A stretch of 64,000 nucleotides of DNA from Manis javanica. Taxonomy: Eukaryota; Chordata; Mammalia; Pholidota; Manidae. Positions within the stretch are counted from its first letter, which is position 1; each line of letters begins with the position of its first letter. Of the stretch, positions 1-11,825 are shown one piece after another. The position numbers and the translations under genes were made by a program. Where the stretch lies: positions 9,920,001-9,984,000 of the forward strand of contig NC_133166.1 in the NCBI RefSeq assembly GCF_040802235.1. The letters run 5' to 3'. The notes beneath the pieces were generated by a model. It did not search any database. It had not been told where the DNA came from and was given only the letters and a program-made list of their open reading frames with translations.

Positions 1-29
1 ATTATAAAGGGTTTGCAGTGTAATCTAGT

Positions 30-185
30 GCCTAAGAGTTTTTTCTACTCTGATGTCAGACAAGTCTGGGTGTGGGGCCCAGATCTGCTCCTTACATGAT
101 CTTGGGTCTCAAAGCCTGTTTATATCTGATATGGGTAATAACATTCCCTACCTCATAAGGCTTTACAAGGATTAAATATGACGTT
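30..185 (+). repeat. MIR SINE fragment
   Basis: The order of words resembles the MIR core and tail (a cctacctcataagg block followed by aggattaaat). It is old and diverged. Confidence 0.5.
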
Positions 186-775
186 TATTACAGCATCCTC
201 ATTTTGGAACCATATCCCCAACTCTTTATGAGTGTTATGTCTTTGTATCATCATCTTCCATTTCCTTTCAGCCCACTGAAATTAGGCTTCCTCCTCACCA
301 TACTAAATTAAACTTCTCTTACTAAGGAAATGAATGACCTCCTAATGGCTAAAGCTACTGGATAATTCTCAGCTTTTTTGATTTGATTTCTCAGTAATAC
401 TAACATTCTTGTTCACTACTCCCTCCTTATTGAAATTCTTTTATCTGTTTTCTTCAATTATTTTTCTTTTTGTATTTTCTTTCCATTTATATTACCCTCC
501 CTTCTTTGTATTCTTCCCTAGATGCTCTTCCTCTCTCCACCCCGCTTAGATTTTGAGTTTTCTGGGAGTCTATCTTTTTTCTTTTAGTACTTATGTAATT
601 ATAATCATGACGTCCCATGGTCTTTTGAACAGCCTTTCTGTGTTAGGGGAAATTCCCATATTTAAGTGGTAAATTTTTCAGTGTAGAATCAGGAGGCAGG
701 CACGCAATCTTTGTACCATCAATCTGTTCCAACCATACGGGATTTAACTAGAAACCTGGTATTTTTTAGTTATCA
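186..775. other. Intergenic, no gene seen
   Basis: This is AT-rich, pyrimidine-biased sequence. I recognise no element or exon. Confidence 0.5.
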
Positions 776-940
776 ACCTCCAGCTTCCCCATCTTTTCAA
801 GCTCTAAGCAACCACTAATCTATTTTCTGTCTTTAGATTCACCTATTCTGTGTTTCATATAAATGGAGCAGTAAAATATATGGACTGAATTTTTCATTTA
901 GTGTAATGTTTTCAAGGTTCATCCATGTGGTAGCATTCAG
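776..940 (-). mobile_element. Old L1 fragment, antisense
   Basis: The stretch includes phrases typical of reversed L1 ORF2, such as aaggttcatccatgtggtag at 914-933. It is diverged, of the L1M type, and cannot code. Confidence 0.65.
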
Positions 941-944
941 GAAA

Positions 945-1080
945 CTGAATCTCCAGAATGTAAAATTTGACCAAGGTTAAACAGCTAGAAAGTGACAGAA
1001 CTGAGATGCACACAAATCCAGGAGTATCTGATGCTTTCATTCTTGCTCTTAGTCACTACATCACTGCCTCTTAACCATGC
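945..1080 (-). repeat. MIR fragment, reverse orientation
   Basis: It has the reversed MIR layout: a gaaactgaa start, then acagctagaaagtgacagaa. Confidence 0.6.
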
Positions 1081-1297
1081 TATACAGCCTTGTGGAACAC
1101 AAAACTAGATGGGGGCAAGGCCAGGTAAACCCTCACTGGACATCTTTTTAGGAGCATGACTGAAATTTCATCCTGAAAACCAAGTGAAACTGTCTAAGTA
1201 AGGCATTTCTGAAAAATCAGCAATTTTTAAAACTAGGAAAACAGAACTTAGCTCTATCATATTTTAAAACAATCTAAATCTACAATAATTACTAGTA

Positions 1298-1545
1298 GCC
1301 AACATTTATATAGCACTTAGGATAAGCTTCTAAGAACAGTTCTAAGTACTTTATACATTAACTAATTGTCACACCAACCATTTGAAATGTGTGTACATTA
1401 GTGTCCCCATTTTGCAGATGAGAAAGTTAAGGTGCTGGGAGTTTAAGTAACCCCACATTTTAGAGTCCGTGGGTGGTAGAGCTGGTATTTGAAATCAGGC
1501 AGTTTGACTCCAGATTTTGGGTTCTTAAATGCTATCTTCCTAAGC
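1298..1545 (-). repeat. MIR element, reverse orientation
   Basis: A nearly full reversed MIR runs from the tail (aacatttatatagcactta) through ccccattttgcagatgagaa to the head. Confidence 0.75.
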
Positions 1546-1784
1546 CAAACAAACTAACAAACATAAAGCAAACAAAGAAAAGAAGGTTATCAAATCTCTA
1601 GGAGGGAGGCTATTTAAGTTTAAAAGTAACAAAAGATAATGCAATGTTAAAAAGCAATATATTGTAGTACAAAAAAAAATTTTATTCTGTACACCAGCAA
1701 ACTGAAATCAAAAGGAAAGCAACAAATAGGAAAATGTATTTACAGCTGTATGTAAGGTAAGAATTAAATAATATGAAAAAGAAT

Positions 1785-1970
1785 TTTTTATTAAGATATC
1801 ATTAATATACAATCTTTTGAAGGTTTCACATGAGCAACATTGTGGTTACTACATTCACCCATATTATTGAGTCTCCCACCCCCACCCCATTGCAGTTCCT
1901 GTTCATCTGTGTGTAGTAAGATGCTATAGAGTCACTACTTATCTTCTCTGTGCTATTCTGTCTTCCCCGA
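1785..1970 (-). mobile_element. L1 3' end, minus strand
   Basis: Read on the minus strand this matches the last ~185 bases of the L1 at 20555-21163, ending in AATAAAAAA on the minus strand. It is a short 5'-truncated insertion, much less diverged than the L1M pieces elsewhere. It lies about 100 bases from a sense copy of the same family. Confidence 0.8.
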
Positions 1971-2070
1971 AATCACATGAAAAAAAACAAGGAAAATATT
2001 AAAGGGCCACATGGGGAGGTGAAAAAAGATCATAAATAGATTACATCCAAAAAAAAAATACTTGCTTGAA

Positions 2071-2519
2071 CTATTTACAATAGCCAAGATATGGAAGCAA
2101 CCTAAGTGTCCATCAGTAGATGAATGAATAAAGAATATGTGGTACATACACACAATGGAATATGATTCAGCCATAAGAAGAAAACAAATCCTACCATTTG
2201 CAACAACATGGATGGAGCTAGAGGGTATTATGCTCAGTGAAATAAGTCAGGCCGAGAAAGACAAGTACCAAATGATTTCACTCATCTGTGGAGCATAAGA
2301 ACAAAGAAAAAACTGAAGGAACAAAACAGCAGCAGACCCACAGAACCCAACAATGGACTAACAGTTGCCAAAGGGAAAGGGACTGGGGGGCAAGGGGGAA
2401 GGGAGGGATAAGGGGAAAAAGGGGCATTATGATTATTAGCACACATAATTTAGGGGGGGCACAGGGAAGGCAGTATAGCAACCACAATGTTGTTCATGTA
2501 AGTGTATATTAATGATACC
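2071..2519 (+). mobile_element. L1 3' end, plus strand
   Basis: It starts in the last part of ORF2 (tttacaatagccaagatatg) and runs through the 3' region, closely matching 20603-21150. Relative to that copy it lacks about 110 bases shortly before the end. It carries no usable ORF2. Confidence 0.85.
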
Positions 2520-2530
2520 GAAAATAAATA

Positions 2531-4269
2531 ACAGTTAATGGGTCGTGTTATGTGTTCAGTTAACTGATCCCAACAACTCCATCTCTCACTGACACAGCTA
2601 TCTGATCCAGGGGAGCAGTGTGCGTATACCCCTTTGAAGGGCCAGCTCTGGAGATAAGCTTCCATTGACCTGCGGGCCTGCTGATTTTCTAGCAATGCCA
2701 GATAAGGAGTTTTAAACACAGAAGGAAACTATACAGCCACTGGCTGGTCCGCGTCAGGAGAACCCAATCAGTGCAGTTTTTGTTTCTTCTGGTCAGTGTC
2801 CCTGAAAGAAAACGAGATTACACTGTGGCTTTGCACTCTGTCCAGGACACCAGGCTCCACCACTTAGAGAGCTGAGGTGGCTGGCAGCAGAGGAATGGCT
2901 GGCTGGGAAGATAGAGGAAAACGACACCCGGTGGAGAAGAGTGTAGATAAAATCTCCAAAGGCAGTCACTCTGGCTAGTTTCCAAAGTCTGAGGAGCAAA
3001 CAGAAACCTCCAGGAAAGAGAGAATTACATATGGATTGGAATTCCCTGGCCTGACCCTTGGGAAGGATTAGGTGCCCTACGAGTTCCTCCTCCTGTTCCT
3101 CATTCTTTCATTTGCCAGTTAATTGGGTACATAGGATACACCGGATGTGGCTCCTCATAGATTTGCTTATAGATTCATACAAGAGACAAACAGGCAGACA
3201 GACATTAATTCCAGGGTACAGGATGCTATGCCTGTAATTTCAGAGCATCTTCAACGACTGAGCAAGACTTTTTGAAGGAAGTTGACACAAAGTAAAACCT
3301 TAGAAGAGAGAGCCTGATAAAGGTGATCTGAGTGTGGGAGAGAAGAAGGATCTTCCAAGTTAAAGAAGTGGCTAATGTCTGCAAACAAGAAAAGTAGAGA
3401 GCATTGGAGGAAGCTTGAGACGTCTGGAATGGAAGACAGGAAAAGGGCAAGTGCCTTCTTCTTGTTCCCCTTAGATTGAGTTATGAAGAAAGGTGAGAAG
3501 AAAAAGAAAAATAGATTTGCAAAAGACTTCCTCTTCTTTCTCTCAAAACTTTGCCTTTTTCCTTTGTCTCCGAGTATGCTATTCTTGCTCACCTAATCCT
3601 TGTGCTGTTGTTTCAAGATTACAGAGGAAATTAAAGGACAGAAGCAGCCCAGGGTTGAAGCCTACAATCCATAGAGATGCTGCAGCCATCACACGCAGAT
3701 GATATTGACCAGCCAGGCCAAAGGTGACACGTGCTGCCCTGAAACACAGGAACTGCAATCATTTTCAGTTCCAAGGGGTCAGTGGTGGGGCTCGGGATGT
3801 CATTCAGTCATTCCGCATATGCTGAATGCAGAATGGGTATCCCATCCCCTAATGTAACTCACAGCATCACTGGAGAGGTAACACACAAACAGGAATGGTA
3901 TATATTTACTTGATACGAGACAATAATGTAGTGGGGTGTACAACAAACTTTAATTGAGTCCTTACAATAGTGTCAGACACTATATGAAGTGATGGGGAGA
4001 AAAGACAAAAAAAAAACTATCCTAAAATAGATCAGGATCTCCTAGCCTGTGGACATCTGTAATGGAAAGAGAACAAGATCAGAAATGGACATCGAAATTC
4101 AATTTAAAAGTTGGTGTCTAATGATCTTGTGTACTTATTAAAGATAGATTCACTGGCTCTTTTCTTTTGTACAACTCATTAAGGGCTGAATAACAAGTGG
4201 GTATCTCACAACTCCTTCACAGATGAGAAAACCCACAAAAATATGGTATGGTCAAAAGTACAAATTCAG
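2531..4269. other. Intergenic, no gene seen
   Basis: The sequence is of mixed composition. I find no exon with convincing splice sites and no clear repeat. Short open frames here look random. Confidence 0.5.
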
Positions 4270-4385
4270 AGAGCCCTAAGTTTGCACTGAGGACTGAGCT
4301 CATTCAACTTGTGTCCTTGGGCAGATTACTTAACCTTTCGGAGCCTCAGTCTTCTCACTTAAAACAGACAACAATAGTTGTGTGT
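4270..4385 (+). repeat. MIR fragment
   Basis: The MIR core words ccttgggcagattacttaac and gagcctcagtcttctcac are in order. Confidence 0.7.
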
Positions 4386-4539
4386 GGCACATAATGTAAG
4401 TGGCCTACCCAGAGACAGAAGCTCCCCCAGTTTTGTTTGGAGAAGGAAACTGTCTAACCTAGATGATGGCTTGTGACTAATCTAAGACCTACAATGATAG
4501 TCATGAGATATCTAGTAAAATTCTTCACAGACCATTGAG

Positions 4540-4680
4540 TTTGTCACTACTCCACCACGGTAGCATGAAAACAGCCATAGACAATACTTAAAGAAGAATG
4601 GGTGTGGCTATGTTGCAACAAAACTTTATTTACAAAAAAAGGCAGTGATCCAGATTTGGTTGTGATTTGTCCATCCTTAG
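4540..4680 (+). mobile_element. hAT-type non-autonomous DNA transposon fragment, copy 1
   Basis: The segment shares gcatgaaaacagccatagac and aaactttatttacaaaaa with copies at 5966-6135 and 14918-15240. The text is that of a common ancient mammalian hAT-Charlie element. I do not assert the subfamily. Confidence 0.6.
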
Positions 4681-5317
4681 AGTAAACACCCTGAAAAGCC
4701 TACTCCCTACTTTTTCCATCTATTTTGTACTAAAGGTATCCATGACCCTGCTGTGACCTGAAACCTTTATAGAAGTTTCACAAAGGAGTTTCTGGGAAAT
4801 TTTTTGCTTTTCTGATAAAATAGGGACTAATATGGCTGGCCTTGTACTTCCCTCTCAATTCTGGGTGTGGATGTGATGTCTGGAGCCGACGCAGCTAAGG
4901 ACAGTGATGGAGAAAAAACAACTAGCTCCTTGATGTCACCACTGAGAAGCTGCTTCAATGCCAGCACCACCTACTGGACTATTAAACCCATAATTTTTTA
5001 AGCCATTGCATTTTACAGTCAAATCTATTCCCAAGTATTTCCAATATATCACAGGCTTATTGTAAATATGAGATGGGATTCATATACAAGTCACAGAGTA
5101 GATGCTCCAATAAGTGATGGTTTTCTTCACATTTCATTTCACAGAAAATTGATATCACTCCCTTTGTGAACAGTACTGTTAACATTTTACACAAGCTCCT
5201 TTTATGAATAAATTACCTAGAATGAAATATTTTTCAGACTCATCTCTAGCTTCACTCTAATTTTAATTTTCCAAGGCCTCAGAAAGACCAGGAAAAGGGA
5301 GAACTAGAAAGAATATC

Positions 5318-5715
5318 TTGTTTAGCAGGAACCTGAGTATGAAAAGATGCCAGGTAAGGGTCAAACAAACTGGAGAAACCAATCTCTCCCTAGCAACAAT
5401 TAATGCAAGTGTCCTTCTGCGCTTCCTCTCTCAGCTGTTTGCCAAGGTTCCTCATGCCTGCCTGCAACTGACTTCAGATGTGAAGACAGGAAGCACAGAG
5501 GGTGTCTGGGATAATACATGGTTCACAAGAGACCATCAGTAGATGCTCTTCTATTTTCCCTCCTCTCTTCTCCCTGCCTTGCAGTCTCAGTGTCAGCTTA
5601 TTAAAGAATCAGATTGGGAGCAAGAATTAACAAGGGTTTAGAAATGTTCAGAGTCAAGCACATCATAAACAAGTTTCTGAGAAGCAGGTGACTGGAATCT
5701 ATCTCTCTTAAAATA
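5318..5715. other. Intergenic, no gene seen
   Basis: A 74-codon open frame starts at 5318, but nothing supports it as coding. No repeat is recognised. Confidence 0.4.
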
Positions 5716-5801
5716 ATGTGTGTGTGTGTGTGTGTGCATGTGTGCACACATGAGCTTAAAGTGTGTGTGTGTGTGTGCATGTGCGCACACATGAGCTTAA
5801 A
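5716..5801 (+). repeat. Compound TG microsatellite with a duplicated ~42-bp unit
   Basis: A (TG)n tract followed by gcatgtgtgcacacatgagc is repeated once (5716-5760 and 5761-5801) with one base difference, so the microsatellite and its flank were duplicated together. Confidence 0.9.
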
Positions 5802-5965
5802 GTACCCATGCAGACACAGACAGTATTCAAGAAATGTATGTGAAAGTACGGGTCAGTGGGTAGGTGGACAGATGGACGGATCATTAGAGACAGGAATGAA
5901 AAATATGGGTAATGAGCAGCACCGGTCTGGCTGTCTCTTGACTTGGCCTGGCTTTGCAAGAATTT

Positions 5966-6135
5966 TTCGAATTCTCTGTTGCAACTACTCAATTCGTCTG
6001 TTATAAATTGAAAGCAGCCACAGACAATATGTAAGGGAACTCATACAGATGTGTCCCAACAGAACCCTATTTATAAAATCAGGTGATGGTCCAGATTTAG
6101 CCCATGGGTCATAGTTTTCTCATCCCTGCTCTACA
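5966..6135 (+). mobile_element. hAT-type non-autonomous DNA transposon fragment, copy 2
   Basis: It is the same family and orientation as 4540-4680, with the shared words gaaagcagccacagacaata and ggtccagatttagcccatgg. Confidence 0.65.
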
Positions 6136-8041
6136 CTAACGTGCACATCTGGGAGCACCTCCTGGAACCGCAGCACCCATTTTGCTACCAAACTGAGGAT
6201 GGAGACAGATAAAGAAATACAGTCCTTGATGGGAACCTCTCATCCTAATACACGTGGAACCCACCTTCAGTCTGGGCTTCTTATCTTGTAAGATACTAGA
6301 TTTCTTCTTTATTATGTCCATTGAGTGGGCTTTTCTCTTACTTGTAGCCAAGAGTATCCTAGCTACTATGTTTCCCTAAAAGGAAATGGTCCCCCTTGTC
6401 TATTTCCCCCCCAAGCTAGTAAATGTCCTGAAGTCTGGTAGGAGTAGGAAAAAGAAAAAAAAAAGAAATGCTCCTTACTGAAGACTTCCCAGTGCAATAA
6501 TTCACTTTAATTTAGTTGATTTTTAAATTCCTTAGGAATTGCTGTGCTGCTAACCACCCTGAACTATCACTGATCTGTTACAGTAGTGTTCCGACAGGTT
6601 TAAGGTTTAGGGATGAGTGGGGTATAGGGCCTGCCCTTGTTTAATGAGCTACCTTCACTAGCCACTCATTTAGACTATCTTTCATTTGCCTCTTATTGTT
6701 TCCTGCCTGCACATTTTATCTCTACCAATTTAGAGAGAAGCTCTTTTATGGCAGGAGACTTTTTGTAGGTCTGTCAGAATTAGGCTCTCAACAAGGATCC
6801 ATCATATGCATTAATAACTGAATTTTTGAAAGTGTACTTTTGTGAACATATTACCGAAATAAGTACATTTGGGATCATTTTAAACAGCTCCAGTCTGCTT
6901 CAGCTTCTTAATGAAAACAAAAAAATTGAGTCTATCTGGGAAATGTTTTTTAAACTCTATTGATTTTGAACTATTGATTCATTCTTTCTTTAAGGGGAGT
7001 ATTTTCCCCACAGTGAAACTTGTACACTATGCATTTGTATACCACAGGAGCCCACTCTTCTAGCATGAGGTTGTTACAGTCAACATATCACTATATGGAC
7101 AGGTTTACCATCCTTTTTCCAAAATTAACAAGACATTATTACTATGTATGAATATCAGCAATTGGCCTGTAACTTTGGGGTAATTTCCAAATATAGTTGG
7201 GTAAAATACATAAGAGTAGTATGCAAAGAGATGAAACCAGATTATTATAAGAAGCAAAAAAAAGAAAAAAAGAGAGAGAGAAAAGATCAGTCCAGTTTAG
7301 GCTGGCCGTAATTACAGGCTATATGCAATGAAATGTGGTAATTTGATCCTAGTTGATTTAATGGTATAATCCCTTTTTTGCATCAATAGCCCCCAAATTG
7401 CCTTTTGTATGAATTATGTTACAAGAAATTTGTAATTTTATCAGAAAGATTACTTAAACAGAACAGGTAGAATTATAATGTGGACTTTAAAAAAAAAAAA
7501 GATAACCATGGGATTTTTTAAAATCAAGATTTCTACATACCCTAAGCACCTTTTTTAAAAAATTACAGATTAATTTTTCTGACTGTGTGAATAACATGTA
7601 CATACTGTAGAAAGTACAAAGAAAAAACAAAAAATTATGCATAAACTCAGTCTGAAGATAACCACTGTAACAATTCTGCAGCAGTTCCTTCTAGCTACCT
7701 CTCTCTCTTATAGAAAAAGCTAGACTTGTTTTAAGGTTTATGGTTAAGATCACATTGTACATCATAAACATTTTCCAGGATCACTAAGAATTTTTCACTA
7801 AGCTTTGTAGATAATCTTTTATTTTAGCTATTTTTCAGTAGACTATATCCTCCACCTCCATTTTAGTTTAAAGGATAAGACACTCATGGCATTTAAAAAT
7901 ATTTTTTTAATAAAAATAATTTACAATCCTATTATTTTCTATAACTATTCTCATTTTTCCTATTCTTTCTCTTACAGAATGGAAGCTATTTTGTATTCTA
8001 TTACATGGTAATTTTGACTGGAACACTTTCTTCAGAGAACA
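6136..8041. other. Intergenic, AT-rich, no gene seen
   Basis: No exon is recognisable. Around 7555-7740 the text resembles a very old LINE-type repeat, and 7290-7480 is AT-rich with several TAATTA-like homeodomain cores. Neither is firm. Confidence 0.4.
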
Positions 8042-8049
8042 TCTTACGG

Positions 8050-8254
8050 CAGTGGTTCTCAAAGTATGGATCCTTGGCCAGCAGCAGCAGACATCACTTA
8101 GGAATTTGTTAGAAATGCAGATTCTTAGGCTCCACTCCAGACCCACTGAATCAGAAATGAGTTTAGGTGGTGGGAGATGGGGAGGGCAGCAATCTGTGTG
8201 TTTTTATAAGCTATCCAGGCAATTCTGATGTACATTAAACTTCGAGAACCACTG
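8050..8254 (+). mobile_element. MER5A-like hAT element with target-site duplication
   Basis: The element opens with cagtggttctcaaag and closes with the inverse (cgagaaccactg), the MER5A terminal repeats. It is flanked by tcttacgg (8042-8049) and tcttacag (8255-8262), a 7-of-8 match to the 8-bp duplication expected for hAT insertion. It looks nearly full length. Confidence 0.85.
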
Positions 8255-8262
8255 TCTTACAG

Positions 8263-9724
8263 GATCAACAATCAGTAAAACATCCTTTAGGAACAATTTG
8301 CAAATTTGCTTTTCTGACTAGGCTCTATTTCCTGGAAGGAAGACACAAATTTCTGGCTGCCTGTGTTCCCTGAAGGTAGAATGGGGATATTAGCTGCCTC
8401 CCCAAGTAAGAATTAAATATTAAGAATCAGTAAAAGTGCTTTGCAAACAATCAAGTGGTGAAGTGAGAGGTAGATTTAGTTACTATTACAGTAATCTTGA
8501 ATTTAAACTGAAAGATTTATATAACTAACTCTGGAGAAGGCCAAGTGGAATGTGGACACAGATGGTTCTTAACTTTCACATACTTGATTTTTATATAACC
8601 TGATTTTCACACATTACACATGCCACCCCTAAAATGCCTTTCCCACACCAAATCTGGAATTTCCTACACTTGCCGTTTAATGAGCAATTTGAGGTATCCC
8701 ATGGCCGCACCACCTGCCAGCCCACAGCTCTGCTTTGGCAGGGCACATCCTTTCCTATTTTAAAGTTTTTGTGCATATTTTATTCATATATCCATTACTA
8801 TTTACAAAGAAAACAAGAGAGAAACAGGAAAAGACAGTCCTCAGCCATGTTTAGTTTGTATTACTTTTCTTTGACAGCCTTCGGCTATGATTGTTCATAT
8901 TTTTGTTTTATGCATGTTACACAATTAAATATTTCCTAGTTACACAAATTAGCATTTCTGTCAAGTTCTCTGCTTCCTGAGTTCTCTCTGCTTCTTCTGT
9001 CAGTGTTCTCCTTGATCTATCATAGCCTTCATGTGTGATGATCCTCAGATGACTGTAAATCCCCAGTTATCTGTTCATAGTCTCATGATTTATGGTACCT
9101 GGTGTGTGCTCCCTCTCCAACCACTCAGGCTCATTTACCCCAACAGGCCTTTCTCCTAACAGAAAGGGTGGCTGCGATCCTCATACGAGTAGATAGGGCC
9201 CTGACCAACATACTCCACTTGAGGGACTTGGGCATGGGGCAGACATGCAGGCTGAAGACCCCTTATCCTCTCACCCCTACCTCCTCCCCAGGCAAGGAGG
9301 GCTTCACTTGGGCATTGGAGGACATCAATGAATTTTTCACCTACGCAAAAAATAACTTACATTTTTTATTACTTCAGAGTCCATTTTGGATTTTTCCATT
9401 TATCTCTCTCAGCCCTTGAGCCCCACACATCACTATCCTTCTGAGGATAGGAGGTTCACATTATTTGGAAGGAGATTCTGGGATTTTCACCCAAGTCTAA
9501 GGCGGTGGCAGCTGCTGCCTACTCAGGGGCGGTGGTAGTAGGAGGCCAGGGGGCTTTGTTGCTATGGATGCAGGTCTGTAATTAAAACTCCTAATAATTA
9601 TCTCAGGGCCCCCTACTGCTCTTGATTTATACATTTATACATTCTAACTCTGAACTGGGAGTTTTTATAAACTTTTAACTTTCTTTCTTTCTGGCCCAAT
9701 CTATTTTTTATAGAATTCTCTATA
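8263..9724. other. Intergenic, no gene seen
   Basis: No convincing exon is present. Short open frames (for example 8634-8939 and 9102-9419) have no recognisable protein similarity. Confidence 0.45.
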
Positions 9725-9792
9725 CCAGTAGTTCTCCTAGTGCCTGAACCAGCAGCATCTACAGAACCTGGGAACTCGTGAGAAATGCAAAT
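9725..9792 (+). mobile_element. MER5A-like end, truncated
   Basis: The left end (ccagtagttctcctagtg) and the gagaaatgcaaatt box are present, then the element is cut off at an L1-like segment. Confidence 0.55.
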
Positions 9793-9935
9793 TATTTATC
9801 CATAATACTGCTAATAAATATTTGGTTGCTTCTGGATAGTATAAATAAAGCTTCTGTAAACATATCTCTTCATTTCTATTGGGTAAAGAGCTAGACATAG
9901 AATTGTGGGACAAATCCAATCTGATGCAATCCAAA
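9793..9935 (-). mobile_element. Old L1 fragment, antisense
   Basis: The phrases ataaagcttctgtaaacat and tcatttctattgggtaaaga are typical of reversed L1 ORF2. It abuts the truncated MER5A-like piece, as a nested insertion would. Confidence 0.55.
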
Positions 9936-9989
9936 AAATTTTCGTAATTATGATGCACTAGTGGTACAGTGCTGTGGATATATTTTTTT

Positions 9990-10130
9990 ATGGTCGCCAG
10001 GTAAAATACAGTAAGTCCCAAATATTGCATTTGGGACATACTTTTACAAGAAAATTATTGTTTATCTGAAATCCAACTGGGTGTCCTGTATTTTTTTAAT
10101 TTATTTTTTGCTAAGTATGCCAACCCTAGT
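9990..10130. mobile_element. DNA-transposon-like segment with internal inverted repeat
   Basis: A local palindrome (cccaaatattgcatttggg) and the ending gccaaccct resemble an ancient palindromic mammalian DNA transposon. The family is not asserted. Confidence 0.4.
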
Positions 10131-11319
10131 TTCTTTTAATTATCATTTATGTTATTTTAAGGGCTTCAGAGAGTGGAAGAAGCAAGACTGACTTGTATGA
10201 TGAATCCACCCAAGATGGAAATTTGGTGGAGAAGCAATAGCTTCATAACCCACTTATCAAACTTCTTCTGCAAAATACCCTGCCAAGCCAGTGAAAATAT
10301 GCCATCAGGAAGTCCTCCTTCCTAACATTAAGTCAAAACCTGATGTCTACAAAATGTCATTTCAAATAGGCTAAGTACAGAATAAGAGGTAAGTTAAAAT
10401 TACTTTAGATAAGAAATTTCACTGTCTATATTTAATGTTTATGTTGTGTTTTGTACATTGGTAATATTCATGTTTATACTGGATAACTCGGGCTTCTATT
10501 TTTAATTAAGATTAAAACCTTTCTAACATATACAAGGGACTTCATAAATTTTTTAGCTCTTGGGGATAAAATTCCTCACATAACATATAAGGTTACTGCT
10601 TGATTTTAATATATTTAACTTTTCATACAGGTTTTCAGAAACTCATTAAACACAAAAATAGAACTGCCTCTAAAAATATGTAATGGGCAGAAAAAGTTTT
10701 TAGATTTAACTATTAGACCCGTGGGCTAAAAAATTAAATATCTAGATGTTTTATTAGCTTTCTAGCAAGCTTAACCAATTTTGTTACCTTACCATATGTT
10801 TTTACTAGATAAAGTGTCTTAGTATAATTAGTTCTTACTTAGCAGTTATGGATGTTATGAGATTATACTACATTCTGCCTATGGATATTTTGGACTTGCA
10901 TTCATTTGTCCTGTAATTTTAAAAATGTGAGCTCCTTCTCCCCCACTGTTTCGGTACAATCTTTTGTGGTAAGTTGGTGGAAGGACGCCACCCTGGTTTT
11001 TAGGCTTCTGGAAGAACATTATTCCTGTGGAGCTGTGGTCACTACTGAGTTATTGCTGAAGAATCATGTCCAAGGCCTATCCCCGGTCAGCGTTTTGTCT
11101 CTGTATTAAATACTGTTAGTGGTTTTAAGCCCTTTCTTGTTCTTATTTCAATAAAATAAAAACTCCTGTGAAAGAGGATTTCCAGAGGTGTTAGGAAACT
11201 ACATTTAGGTCCAATAATCCCCAGGTTACTCTGCACAGATTAGATTCACTTTTCTTTTAATCAGCCATTCTTCAGAGAGGTTAAGAAATTATGCCTCTCT
11301 GTTTTTTTATGTCTGGTAG
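10131..11319. other. Intergenic, AT-rich, no gene seen
   Basis: No exon or firmly recognised repeat is present. A 67-codon open frame at 10906-11109 has no support. Confidence 0.45.
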
Positions 11320-11610
11320 AAACATTAATGATAACAGGTAGTTACCATATGCCAGGGTAAGTATTAATCTAAGAACTTAACATGTATTTCTTGCTTGATA
11401 AGAGTCTAAATCATAACCAGTATGATTATGCCCCATCTATAAGCTAGGTGCTTTACATACATAATTCAAACCTCAAAACAACTTCTTAAGAGAGGTATTT
11501 AGAAATCAGGAAATCCAGACACTGACAAGTTAAGAAAAGTGCCCAAGATGATATAGGTGGTATATCATTTAATTTGGATTTAAACCCAGATTCTCAATCC
11601 TTTTTCATGT
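11320..11610 (-). repeat. MIR-type repeats, reverse orientation
   Basis: Two MIR-like tails (about 11340 and 11440) lead into an acaagttaagaaaagtgccc core. It may be a partly duplicated or compound MIR. Confidence 0.5.
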
Positions 11611-11699
11611 AATGTAGTTGAATCAGTTTTCGTACTTAAAAAGCATTTGGTCACTTACCTTATTTCACTTTGACAAGAGACTCTGTGGAAAGAAAAAAA

Positions 11700-11825
11700 C
11701 ATACTATTACCTCCACGTTAAAGGTAAGCAAAATAATATGGAAGAGGCTAAATAGTTTTCCCAACTTCACACATTAATGGTAGAGTTGGCCCAGAGTCCC
11801 CTCTTTCTGACCATTAATATGATAC
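11700..11825 (-). repeat. MIR fragment, reverse orientation
   Basis: Reversed MIR core order is visible (gaggctaaatagttttccca, then acattaatggtagagttgg). Confidence 0.5.
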
